This document shows, piece after piece, positions 6,671 through 15,112 of a DNA stretch of 64,000 bases. The stretch spans positions 1-64,000 of the forward strand of contig CAVQBC010000008.1 of NCBI GenBank assembly GCA_963710665.1. The letters are read 5' to 3'. Position 1 is the first letter of the stretch. Every line of letters starts with the position of its first letter. The translations under genes were made by a program, and so were the position numbers. Under the pieces are notes generated by a model. The model was given only the letters and a program-made list of their open reading frames with translations, was not told the DNA's origin and made no database searches. The DNA comes from CAVQBC01 sp963710665. GTDB taxonomy: Bacteria; Actinomycetota; Thermoleophilia; Solirubrobacterales; Solirubrobacteraceae.

Positions 6671-9151
6671 ATGGGATCGCTGCCGGAGTCCGCGCGCGTG
6701 GTGATCGTCGGCGGGGGCGTCGTCGGCACCAGCGTCGCCTACCACCTCGCCCAGCACGGCTGGAGCGACATCGTGCTGGTCGACCAGGGTCCGCTGTGGG
6801 AGACCGGCGGGTCGACCTCGCACGCGCCGGGCCTGGTCTTCCAGCTCAATCCGTCGCCCACGATGACGCGCTTCGCGCAGGACACGATCGCGCTCTTCAA
6901 CTCGCTCGAGGTCGACGGGCAGCCGTGCTTCCACCCGGTCGGGGGCATCGAGGTGGCGCGGACGCGCGAGCGCTGGGACGAGCTGCAGCGCCGCTGGGGC
7001 CGCGCGCAGTCGTTCGGGACCCGCGCCGAGCTGCTCGACCCGGCGCAGGTGGCCGAGCTCGTCCCGCTGATCGACCCCGAGGTGATCCTCGGCGGCCTGC
7101 ACACGCCCGAGGACGGGATCGCCAAGGCCGTGCGCGCCGCCGAGGCGATGGCGCGCGACGCCGGCGAGGCGCTGCGCGCGTTCGGGCACTGCGAGGTCAC
7201 GGGCTTCGACGTCGCGCGCGGGCGCGTGCGCGCGGTCCACACCGCGCTCGGCACGATCCACGCCGACCACGTCGTGGTGTGCGCGGGCATCTGGGGCCCG
7301 AAGGTCGCCGCGCTGGCCGGCGCCAACATCACCCTCGCGCCGGTCCAGCACCAGTACGCGGTCACCGCGCCGCTGCCCGAGCTGGCCGGGGAGACGCGCG
7401 AGATCGTCCATCCGATGCTGCGCCACCAGGACCACTCGCTGTACTTCCGCCAGCACGCCGACGCGTACGGGATCGGCAACTACCGCCACGCGCCGCGCGT
7501 GGTCGAGCCCGAGGCGATCCGCCGGCCGGGCGGCGAGATGCAGCCGTCGATCATGCCCTTCACCCCCGAGGACTTCACGAGCGCGTGGGCGGAGACCGGC
7601 ACGCTGCTGCCGCCGGTGGGGCGCGCGGAGCTCGCCCGCACGCTCAACGGCATGTTCTCCTTCACGCCCGACGGCGGGTCGCTGATCGGCGCGGCCGCGG
7701 ACGTCAAGGGCCTGTGGATCTGCGAGGCGATCTGGGTCACCCACTCGGGCGGCGCCGGCAAGGCGCTCGCCGAGCTGATGGCGATGGGCGACGCGCGCAT
7801 CGACCTCCACGAGGTCGACCCGCAGCGCTTCGACGGCCACGGCCTGTCGCGGACGTACGCCCGCGCGCGCGGCGCCCAGCAGTACCGCGAGATCTACGAC
7901 GTCATCCACCCGCGCCAGCCCAGCGAGCAGGCGCGCGGCCTGCGCCGGACGCCGTTCCATGACCGCGAGGTGGCGCTCGGCGCCGTGATGTTCGAGAGCG
8001 CCGGGTGGGAGCGCCCGCAGTGGTACGAGGCCAACGCCTCGCTGCCCACGAACGGCGCGCCGACGCGCAGCGAGTGGTCGGCGCGCTTCTGGTCCCCGAC
8101 CGCCGTCGGCGAGCACCTCGCCTGCCGCGAGCGGGTCGGGATCTTCGACCTCTCGCCGTTCACCAAGGTGGAGGTGTCGGGCCCCGGCGCGGCGGCCTAC
8201 CTGCAGCGCCTGGCCGCCAACGACGTCGACCGGGAGCCGGGCGCCGTGGTCTACACGGCGATGCTCGCCCCGCGCGCCGGGATCATGTGCGACCTCACGA
8301 TCACGCGCACGGGCGAGGACCGCTTCTTCGTGGTGACCGGCGGCGCGGTCGGCCGGCACGACCTCGCGTGGATGCGCCGCAACCTCCCCGAGGACGGCTC
8401 CGTGCACCTCGAGGACCGCACGTCGGGGACGTGCTGCCTCGGCGTGTGGGGCCCGCGGGCGCGCGACCTCGTCGCCTCGGTCACCGAGGCCGACGTCTCC
8501 AACGAGGCCTTCCCGTACATGAGCGCGCGCGCGTTCCACATCGGCCACGTGCCGGTGCGCGCCCTGCGGATCTCCTACGTCGGCGAGCTGGGGTGGGAGA
8601 TCTACGCGCCGACCGAGTTCGGGGCGCAGCTGTGGGACACGCTGTGGGAGGCCGGCGAGCCGCACGGCGTCGTCGCCTGTGGCGGGGCCGCCTACGACTC
8701 GCTGCGCCTCGAGAAGGGCTACCGCCTGTGGGGCGCCGACATCGACGAGGAGCACGACCCCTACGAGGCGGGGCTCGGCTGGGCGGTCCGGCTCGGCAAG
8801 GGCGACTTCATCGGCCGCGACGCCGCCGCGGCGATCAAGGAGCGCGGGGTGTCGCGCCGCCTGCGCCCGCTGGTGATCGACGACCCGTCGGTGGTGGCGG
8901 TCGGCAAGGAGCCGCTGCTGGCCGGCGACGAGGCGGTCGGCTGGGTGACGAGCGCGGCCTACGCGCCGAGCGTGGGCGAGAGCATCGTCTACGCCTACCT
9001 GCCCGTCGAGCACGCGGAGGCCGGCACCCGGCTCGAGCTGTGGGCCGACGGGGCGCGCCACGGGGCGACGGTGGCGCGCGAGCCGCTCTTCGACCCGCAG
9101 GGCGCGCGGCTGCGCGATGCGGTGCCGGAGCCCGAGACGGCCGCCGTGTAG
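6671..9151 (+). CDS. FAD-dependent dimethylglycine/sarcosine-type oxidase with GcvT domain
   Basis: Flavoenzyme of 826 residues that would oxidatively demethylate an N-methylated glycine and pass the formaldehyde-level carbon to tetrahydrofolate. The N-terminal half is a DAO-type domain: dinucleotide motif VVIVGGGVVGTSVAYHLA (10-27), then STSHAPG with His51 at the place of the covalent FAD histidine of dimethylglycine oxidase/dehydrogenase. The C-terminal half (from about 440) is a GcvT/aminomethyltransferase folate-binding domain plus its barrel, with SYVGELGWEIY and the ending EPLFDPQGARLR. The length matches DMGO/DMGDH. ATG at 6671 follows GAGG at good spacing. It is divergent from an IclR gene and has a TGATATATCA box upstream. 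Sarcosine or another N-methyl amino acid cannot be excluded as substrate. Confidence 0.88.
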   Translation: MGSLPESARVVIVGGGVVGTSVAYHLAQHGWSDIVLVDQGPLWETGGSTSHAPGLVFQLNPSPTMTRFAQDTIALFNSLEVDGQPCFHPVGGIEVARTRERWDELQRRWGRAQSFGTRAELLDPAQVAELVPLIDPEVILGGLHTPEDGIAKAVRAAEAMARDAGEALRAFGHCEVTGFDVARGRVRAVHTALGTIHADHVVVCAGIWGPKVAALAGANITLAPVQHQYAVTAPLPELAGETREIVHPMLRHQDHSLYFRQHADAYGIGNYRHAPRVVEPEAIRRPGGEMQPSIMPFTPEDFTSAWAETGTLLPPVGRAELARTLNGMFSFTPDGGSLIGAAADVKGLWICEAIWVTHSGGAGKALAELMAMGDARIDLHEVDPQRFDGHGLSRTYARARGAQQYREIYDVIHPRQPSEQARGLRRTPFHDREVALGAVMFESAGWERPQWYEANASLPTNGAPTRSEWSARFWSPTAVGEHLACRERVGIFDLSPFTKVEVSGPGAAAYLQRLAANDVDREPGAVVYTAMLAPRAGIMCDLTITRTGEDRFFVVTGGAVGRHDLAWMRRNLPEDGSVHLEDRTSGTCCLGVWGPRARDLVASVTEADVSNEAFPYMSARAFHIGHVPVRALRISYVGELGWEIYAPTEFGAQLWDTLWEAGEPHGVVACGGAAYDSLRLEKGYRLWGADIDEEHDPYEAGLGWAVRLGKGDFIGRDAAAAIKERGVSRRLRPLVIDDPSVVAVGKEPLLAGDEAVGWVTSAAYAPSVGESIVYAYLPVEHAEAGTRLELWADGARHGATVAREPLFDPQGARLRDAVPEPETAAV

Positions 9152-9182
9152 ACGGTGCCGCGACGGCGGACCGGAGGTTGAG

Positions 9183-9196
9183 TTAGGGTACCCGAA
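9183..9196. promoter_or_regulatory. Iron-regulon-type palindrome TTAGGGTACCCGAA
   Basis: A 14-nt inverted repeat with one mismatch from TTAGGGTACCCTAA, 41 nt upstream of the EfeUO start. Nearly the same sequence precedes two other transcription units (49824-49837 and 52116-52129), one of them an Fe3+ importer. Its half-sites resemble DtxR/IdeR boxes; no such regulator is encoded in the window. Confidence 0.6.
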
Positions 9197-9237
9197 CAAC
9201 GGGACCGGGGCAGCAGTCGAGTTCGGGAGAGCTCCCG

Positions 9238-11181
9238 GTGTTGCCCACATTCATCATCGCCCTGCGCGAGGGCCTCGAGGCCTCGCTGATCGTCGGGATC
9301 ATCGCCGCCTTCCTGCGCAAGGAAGGGCGGCCGGACGCGCTGCGCGCCATGTGGGCGGGGGTGGCCCTGGCGCTCGTGCTCTGCGCCGGCGTCGCGGTCG
9401 CCCTGCGGGTGATCGACGAGCAGTTGCCCCGGCGCGGGCAGGAGGGGCTCGAGGCGGTCGTGGCGCTGGTCGCCGTGGCGATGATCACCTGGATGATCGT
9501 CTGGATGCGCGCGAACGCGGCCGGGCTCAGCCGGCGGCTGCGCGCGGACGCGGCGAGCGCGCTCGCGCGCGGCTCGGCGTGGGCGCTCGTCGCGATGGCG
9601 TTCGCCGCGGTGCTGCGGGAGGGCATCGAGACCGCGGTCTTCCTGCTGGCCGCCTTCCAGGACGCGGCCGACCCCGCGCCGGCGGGGATCGGCGCGGTGC
9701 TCGGGGTCGTGGTGGCGGTGGGCCTGGGGTTCGGGATCTATCGCGGTGGGGTGCGGCTCGACCTCGGGCGCTTCTTCCGCGTCACCGGAGCGGTGCTCGT
9801 GCTGGTGGCGGCGGGCCTCGTGTCGGCGGCGCTGCACAGCGCCGCGGAGGCGGGGTGGATCGCGGCCGGGCAGCGCCAGGCGCTCGACCTCAGCGGCGTG
9901 CTGGCGCCCGGGACGGTGCCGTCCGCGCTCGTGACGGGCGTCCTCGGCGTGCAGCCGCGCCCGACGCAGATCGAGGTGGTGGGCTGGCTGCTCTACGCGG
10001 TGCCGATGCTGCTCTTCGTCCTGGCGCCGGACCGGGTGCGCGCGGAGGTGCGCGCGGCCGGCGCCGGGTTCGCGGTGGTGGCGGTGCCGGTGGTCCTGGT
10101 GGCCGGCATCGCCGGGACGGGCGGGCGCCCGGCGGCGGGCGGGGGCGGCGGGACGGCTCGCTCGGTGGCGGTCGCGGTGTCGGCGGCGGGGTGCACGCCC
10201 GCGCACCTGCGGCTCGCGTCCGGGCCGGCGACCTTCGTGGTCGCGAGCCACGGCGGCGCGCGGGTGACCGAGTACGAGGTGATCCGCGCCGGGCGGATCG
10301 TGGGCGAGGCCGAGAACCTGGCCGCCGGCGTCCCGGGGCGCTTCTCGCTGACGCTGCAGCCGGGGCGCTACGCGCTGCGCTGCCCCGGCGGCGCGACGAG
10401 CGCCGAGGGCACGCTCGACGTCACCGGCCCGCGGCGGCCGGCGGCGCTCGACGCGGGGCTGCGGCGCGGGCTCGACGGCTATCGCGGCTACCTCGAGCGC
10501 GAGACCGCGACGCTGGTCGACCGCACGGGCGCGTTCGTCGCCGCCCTGCGCGCCCGGGACCTCGCGCGGGCGCGGCGCGAGTTCGCGTGGGCGCGCGAGC
10601 CCTACGAGCGGGTCGAGCCGGTGGCCGAGTCGTTCGGCTCGCTCGACCCGTCGATCGACGCGCGGGTGAACGACGTCCCGCGCGGGCGCTGGACGGGCTT
10701 CCACCGCATCGAGCGCGCGCTGTGGGTCGACGGCACGACGCGCGGGACGCGCCCGCTGGGCGACCGGCTGCTGGCCGACGTGCGGCGCCTGCGGCGGCTG
10801 ACGCGCACCGTGCGGCTCGAGCCGGCGCAGGTCGGCAACGGCGCGGGCGCGCTGCTCGGCGAGGTCTCGAAGTCCAAGGTGACCGGCGAGGAGGACCGCT
10901 ACTCGCACACCGACCTGGTCGACTTCGCCGCCAACGTCGCGGGCGCGCGGGCGGCGTTCGCGGCGATCCGCCCGGCGCTGGCGCGGCGCGATCCCGGGCT
11001 GCGCGACGAGATCGACCGGCGCTTCGGCGTCGTCGACCGCGCGCTGGCCCGTCACCGGCGCGGCGACGGGTACGTCGCCTACACGGCGCTGGGGCGTCCC
11101 GAGGTGCGCGAGCTCGCGCAGGACATCGACGCGCTGGCGGAGCCGATCTCCCGCGCGCCGGCGCGCGCCCTCGAGCCGTGA
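9238..11181 (+). CDS. EfeU-EfeO fusion: Ftr1-type iron permease with periplasmic EfeO/imelysin domain
   Basis: A 647-residue fusion of two normally separate iron-uptake proteins. Residues 1-275 are an Ftr1/EfeU permease with seven or so membrane helices and the two REGLE iron motifs (R10-E14 and R127-E131, the latter REGIE). After a final helix near 280-300 and a Gly-rich linker comes a cupredoxin-like segment (about 310-395) and then an M75 imelysin-like EfeO domain containing the GFHRIERALW motif (His489, Glu492). The GTG start follows a GGGAG stretch. It overlaps efeB by 4 nt (GTGA). Together they would bind, oxidise and import iron across the membrane, and the palindrome at 9183-9196 suggests control by iron. 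Confidence 0.88.
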   Translation: MLPTFIIALREGLEASLIVGIIAAFLRKEGRPDALRAMWAGVALALVLCAGVAVALRVIDEQLPRRGQEGLEAVVALVAVAMITWMIVWMRANAAGLSRRLRADAASALARGSAWALVAMAFAAVLREGIETAVFLLAAFQDAADPAPAGIGAVLGVVVAVGLGFGIYRGGVRLDLGRFFRVTGAVLVLVAAGLVSAALHSAAEAGWIAAGQRQALDLSGVLAPGTVPSALVTGVLGVQPRPTQIEVVGWLLYAVPMLLFVLAPDRVRAEVRAAGAGFAVVAVPVVLVAGIAGTGGRPAAGGGGGTARSVAVAVSAAGCTPAHLRLASGPATFVVASHGGARVTEYEVIRAGRIVGEAENLAAGVPGRFSLTLQPGRYALRCPGGATSAEGTLDVTGPRRPAALDAGLRRGLDGYRGYLERETATLVDRTGAFVAALRARDLARARREFAWAREPYERVEPVAESFGSLDPSIDARVNDVPRGRWTGFHRIERALWVDGTTRGTRPLGDRLLADVRRLRRLTRTVRLEPAQVGNGAGALLGEVSKSKVTGEEDRYSHTDLVDFAANVAGARAAFAAIRPALARRDPGLRDEIDRRFGVVDRALARHRRGDGYVAYTALGRPEVRELAQDIDALAEPISRAPARALEP

Positions 11182-12386
11182 GCGCACGGCTGACCCGCCG
11201 CCGCCTGCTCGGCGCGGCGGCCGGCGCCGGGGTGGCCGCCGCGGCCGGCGGCGGCTACGCGCTGGGCAGCGAGGAGGCCGGCGGCCCGCCGGCCGTCGTC
11301 CCCTTCCACGGCGCCCACCAGGCCGGGATCGCGACGCCCGCGCAGGACCGGCTGCACTTCGCCGCGCTCGACATGGCCGGCGGGACCGGGCGCCGGGACC
11401 TCGCCGGCCTGCTCGCGAGCTGGTCGGCGGCCGCGGCCCGCATGACCGCCGGCCGCCCCGCCGTGGCCGCGCGCGCCGACCCGCTCAGCCCGCCGGGAGA
11501 CACCGGCGAGGCGCTGGGCCTCGCCGCTGCCCGGCTCACGGTCACGATCGGGCTGGGTCCCTCGCTGTTCGACGACCGCTTCGGCCTCTCGGCACACCGT
11601 CCGCCCGCCCTGCGCCGGCTACCGCCGCTGCCCGGCGACGAGCTCGACCCCGCCCGCAGCGGCGGCGACCTCTGCCTGCAGGCCTGCGCGGACGACCCGC
11701 AGGTCGCCTTCCACGCCGTGCGCAACCTCGTGCGGCTCGCCCGCGGCACCGCGGTCGTGCGCTGGTCGCAGCTCGGCTTCGGGCGGACCTCCTCGACGAG
11801 CCGCGCCCAGGCGACCCCGCGCAACCTCATGGGCTTCAAGGACGGCACCGCGAACCTCAAGGCCGAGGACCGGGCGGCGCTCGACGAGCACGTGTGGGTC
11901 GGCGGCGACCGCCCCGGCGAGCCCGCCTGGCTGCGCGGCGGCACCTACCTCGTCGCCCGCCGCATCCGGATGCTGATCGAGGTCTGGGACCGCGCGACGC
12001 TCGACGACCAGGAGCAGACCATCGGGCGCCACAAGGCGTCCGGCGCCCCGCTCGGCGAGCGCGACGAGTTCGCCCCGCTGCGCCCGGACCGGTTACCGCC
12101 GGCCAGCCACGTCCGCCTCGCGCTGCCCGAGGCCAACGGCGGCGCGCGGCTGCTGCGCCGCGGCTACTCGTTCACCGACGGGCTCGACGCGCGCCTCGGT
12201 CAGCTGGACGCCGGGCTCTTCTTCATCAGCTTCCAGCGCGACCCGGAGGCGTTCGTGCGCATCCAGCGCGCGCTCGGCGCGCAGGACGGCCTCACCGAGT
12301 ACATCGAGCACGTCGGCTCGGGCGTCTGGGCCGTGCCGCCGGGCGCGCGCCGCGGCGGCTGGGTGGGGGAGACGCTGCTCGCCTGA
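11178..12386 (+). CDS. efeB: EfeB-type deferrochelatase/DyP peroxidase, Tat-exported
   Basis: Haem-containing dye-decolorising peroxidase of 402 residues that works with EfeUO in ferrous iron uptake or haem iron release outside the membrane. The N-terminus has a twin-arginine signal (LTRRRLLGAAAGAG). The DyP hallmark GXXDG is present as GFKDG (219-223, catalytic Asp222), followed by a typical C-terminal half with GGTYLVARRIRM and YIEHVGSGVWAVPPG. The GTG start overlaps the EfeUO stop as GTGA, so the two are co-translated. The length is normal for EfeB. Confidence 0.92.
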   Translation: MSARLTRRRLLGAAAGAGVAAAAGGGYALGSEEAGGPPAVVPFHGAHQAGIATPAQDRLHFAALDMAGGTGRRDLAGLLASWSAAAARMTAGRPAVAARADPLSPPGDTGEALGLAAARLTVTIGLGPSLFDDRFGLSAHRPPALRRLPPLPGDELDPARSGGDLCLQACADDPQVAFHAVRNLVRLARGTAVVRWSQLGFGRTSSTSRAQATPRNLMGFKDGTANLKAEDRAALDEHVWVGGDRPGEPAWLRGGTYLVARRIRMLIEVWDRATLDDQEQTIGRHKASGAPLGERDEFAPLRPDRLPPASHVRLALPEANGGARLLRRGYSFTDGLDARLGQLDAGLFFISFQRDPEAFVRIQRALGAQDGLTEYIEHVGSGVWAVPPGARRGGWVGETLLA

Positions 12387-12444
12387 CGCAACGCCCCGTG
12401 TCGACTTGCGCGCGCTCAGCGGCTCGAACTCGACAATCGGCCCG

Positions 12445-13212
12445 TCATAGGGGCTCAAGTGCGGTCTCGCCGACGAGGCGCTCGAGCGCGCGCTCCAGGC
12501 CCGCGTCCCCGACCTCGCGGATGACGAGCGGCAGGCCGAGCCGCGCGGCGGCCCGCTCCGCGGCGGCGCGCGTGGCCGGCGTCGGGCGCTGCGCGAGCCA
12601 CAGCACGCGCGTGTAGTGCCCGAAGTAGTCGTCGCGCAGCTCGGGGTGGCGGTCGAGGCCGAGCTCGCGGACGACGGTGTGCTCGAAGGAGCGGGCGAGG
12701 AAGTCGGTCAGCACGTAGGTCCCCGGCTCCTCGGCGAGCGCCGCGCGGACCTCGGCGCGGCCGAGCACGTCGTAGCAGTGCTCCCCGGCCAGCCTTGGCA
12801 CGCCCGAGCCCTCGAGCACGGCGTCGAGCGCGCCGTAGGTCCCGCAGTCGCCGTACGCCACGGCCAGCGCGTCGTACCCACCGGCCAGCTCGCCGAGGCG
12901 GTGCTCGACCGTCGGCGCGATCCGCTCCGGCCGGTTGTGCAGCAGCGCGTCGACGGGGTGGACGTCGACCGCCCACCCGCGCCGCCGGGCGATCCGCCGC
13001 ACGTCGGCGGCGAGCGCCCCGCAGGCGATCACCCCCACCCGCCGTTGCAACCCGGCACGGCCGGGAGTTCGCGTCACGTCGGTGTCGGCTGCCGAGGCGG
13101 TCACGGCCGCGAACTCCCAAGGGTGACGGGATCGGCCCCGGGCATCCGCGCCCGTCGCGTCGGGGGCGGGACCGGCCGTCATGGCGCGGATGTTCGGGGC
13201 CGACACCGTCAC
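12445..13212 (-). CDS. DUF1638 protein of the corrinoid methyltransferase operon
   Basis: Protein of 255 residues with the DUF1638 fold. Conserved features are VGVIACGALAADV, the CGTYG-containing segment AYGDCGTYGALDAVL, and GEHCYDVL, giving three well-placed cysteines that could bind metal or a cofactor. The first 60 or so residues look disordered and may be dispensable. GTG at 13212 overlaps the stop of the RACo-type gene as GTGA, which decides the start. DUF1638 genes are known neighbours of corrinoid-dependent methyltransferases in methanogens and anaerobic bacteria, but the function is not established. It is the last gene of the seven-gene operon, convergent with efeB. Confidence 0.8.
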   Translation of the reverse strand: MTVSAPNIRAMTAGPAPDATGADARGRSRHPWEFAAVTASAADTDVTRTPGRAGLQRRVGVIACGALAADVRRIARRRGWAVDVHPVDALLHNRPERIAPTVEHRLGELAGGYDALAVAYGDCGTYGALDAVLEGSGVPRLAGEHCYDVLGRAEVRAALAEEPGTYVLTDFLARSFEHTVVRELGLDRHPELRDDYFGHYTRVLWLAQRPTPATRAAAERAAARLGLPLVIREVGDAGLERALERLVGETALEPL

Positions 13213-15098
13213 CCCGGGAACGCCAATTGATCGACGAACAAGTCGTTGAAGTCCGCGCGGCCAGAGAGCTCCACGTACTCCACCTCGCGCACGATCGAGC
13301 GCGCCTCGGCGCGCTCGCGCAGGCTGAGCGCCGCGATCTTCGCGCCCTCTCCGGCGACGTTGCCGGCCGAGATGATGCGGGGGAGGGCCATGCGGGGCAC
13401 GAGCCCGATGCGGATCGCGCTGGTGGGCGAGAGGTAGGCGCCGAAGCTGCCGGCCAGCAGCACCTGGGCGATGTCGCCGGCCTCGAGCCCCAGCTCGCGC
13501 AGCAGGATCTGCCAGCCGGTGGCGATCGAGGCCTTGGCGAACTGCAGCTCGCGCACGTCGCGCTGGGAGAGGAAGATCGCGTTGGCGGGGTCGTCGCCGC
13601 GCCAGTGCAGGACGAACACGCGCTCCTCGCCGACCTTCGTCAGCCGTCCCGCGAGCTCGGCGCCGTACTCGGCGGCGGCCCGCTCGTCGGGGATGAAGCG
13701 CCCCGAGTGGTCGAGCAGCCCGACCTGCACCAGCTCGGCCACGCAGTCGACGAGGCCCGAGCCGCACATGCCGGCCGGCTCGGCGTCGCCGATCACCTGC
13801 AGGGCGAGCGCGCCGTCGGAGATCTTCACGCCCTCCACGGCGCCCTCGGCGGCGCGCATCCCGCAGCGGATCTGCGCCGCCTCGAAGGCGGGTCCGGCGG
13901 GGGCGGCGGTGGCGACCACCCGCTCGTGCGTGCCGAGCGCGATCTCGCTGTTGGTGCCGACGTCGATGAAGAGCCGCAGCCGCTTGTCGCGCGTGAGCCC
14001 GGTGGCGAGCAGCCCCGCGACGATGTCGCCGCCGACGTAGGCCCCCAGCGAGGGGAACACGAACGCGGGCGCGCGCGGGTGGACCGCGACGCCGAAGTCC
14101 ACGGCGGTCGCCGGCGGCAGCTCGTGCGCGGCGACGACGAACGGCGCCATCGACAGCGGCTCGGGGTCGATCCCCAGCGCGAGCTGGATCATCGTCACGT
14201 TGCCGCAGACCGTGACCTCGTAGACCTCCTCCGGCGCCACGCCGCCCTCGCGGCAGACCTCGCCGGCGAGCTGGTGCAGCGTCTCCTGCGCGCGCGCCTG
14301 CAGCGCGCCGAGGGCCTGCTCGTCGAGCATCGTGGCCGAGATGCGCGAGATCACGTCGGCGCCGTAGGGCTGCTGGCGGTTGAGCATCGAGCGCACGCCC
14401 ACCGGCTGGCCGGTGTCGAGGTCGAGCAGCGTGGCGACCACCGTGGTGGTGCCGAGGTCGAAGGCGATCGCGAAGCGCCGCGCGGTGGTGTCGCCGGGCT
14501 CGACGTCGACCAGCACGTCGTCGCACACCACCGCGGTGACGTCGAAGTGCGCCGCCCGCAACACGCCGCCGAGCTTGCGCACGACGTCGAGCTCGAGGCG
14601 CGGCTCGAGGTCCTCCAGCGCCGCCAGCACGCGCTCGACGTCCGAGCGCTGGTCCTCGAGCGACGGCTCGTCGAGCACGAGGTGGCGCTTCTGCACCGAC
14701 GGCCGCAGGATCACGTGGCGGCCGACGCCGACCAGCGCCGCCTTCGGCCGCGTCTGCAGCGGCGGCACCTCGACCACGAGGTCCTCCTGCGCCAGCGCGC
14801 GGCAGGCCAGCCGCCAGCCGTCGCGCAGCTCGTCGGGGCTGAAGGCGCGCGGGTCGACGGAGCCGACCGGCACGTCGCCCTCCAGCACCTTGACCTTGCA
14901 CTTCTTGCACGTCCCGTGGCCGCCGCAGGTGGAGTCGATCGCGATCCCGTTCCAGCTCGCGGCGTCGAACACCGGCGTGCCGCTCGGCACCCGGACCTCG
15001 GCGCCTTCGGGCACGAAGCGCAGGCGGACGCGCTCGGCGCCCGCCTCCTCGCCCCGGTCCTCGGCGAGCTCCAGCATGTGCGGCTCGGGAGGCGTCAT
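13209..15098 (-). CDS. RACo-type reductive activator of corrinoid protein (2Fe-2S, ASKHA ATPase)
   Basis: Protein of 629 residues that would use ATP and a low-potential electron to return accidentally oxidised Co(II) in the partner corrinoid protein to active Co(I). The N-terminal ferredoxin-like domain has a plant-type 2Fe-2S site, C58-x5-C64-x2-C67 and C99. A linker (about 115-200) leads to the C-terminal ATPase, which begins FAIAFDLGTTTVVATLLDLDTG and later shows FIDVGTNSEIALG and LLAGSFGAYLSPTSAIRIGLVP. The length is typical of RACo/DUF4445 proteins. It lies 14 nt after the methyl-H4F methyltransferase gene and overlaps DUF1638. These proteins are usually from anaerobes, so oxygen tolerance is the open question. 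Confidence 0.9.
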   Translation of the reverse strand: MTPPEPHMLELAEDRGEEAGAERVRLRFVPEGAEVRVPSGTPVFDAASWNGIAIDSTCGGHGTCKKCKVKVLEGDVPVGSVDPRAFSPDELRDGWRLACRALAQEDLVVEVPPLQTRPKAALVGVGRHVILRPSVQKRHLVLDEPSLEDQRSDVERVLAALEDLEPRLELDVVRKLGGVLRAAHFDVTAVVCDDVLVDVEPGDTTARRFAIAFDLGTTTVVATLLDLDTGQPVGVRSMLNRQQPYGADVISRISATMLDEQALGALQARAQETLHQLAGEVCREGGVAPEEVYEVTVCGNVTMIQLALGIDPEPLSMAPFVVAAHELPPATAVDFGVAVHPRAPAFVFPSLGAYVGGDIVAGLLATGLTRDKRLRLFIDVGTNSEIALGTHERVVATAAPAGPAFEAAQIRCGMRAAEGAVEGVKISDGALALQVIGDAEPAGMCGSGLVDCVAELVQVGLLDHSGRFIPDERAAAEYGAELAGRLTKVGEERVFVLHWRGDDPANAIFLSQRDVRELQFAKASIATGWQILLRELGLEAGDIAQVLLAGSFGAYLSPTSAIRIGLVPRMALPRIISAGNVAGEGAKIAALSLRERAEARSIVREVEYVELSGRADFNDLFVDQLAFPG

Positions 15099-15112
15099 CC
15101 CGACCGGTTCAT

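Noticed and set aside
6206..9250. 1014-codon open frame antisense to the FAD-GcvT oxidase
   Set aside because: The translation is low-complexity Arg/Ala/Gly-rich sequence without any domain; only its last part coincides with the IclR region in another frame.
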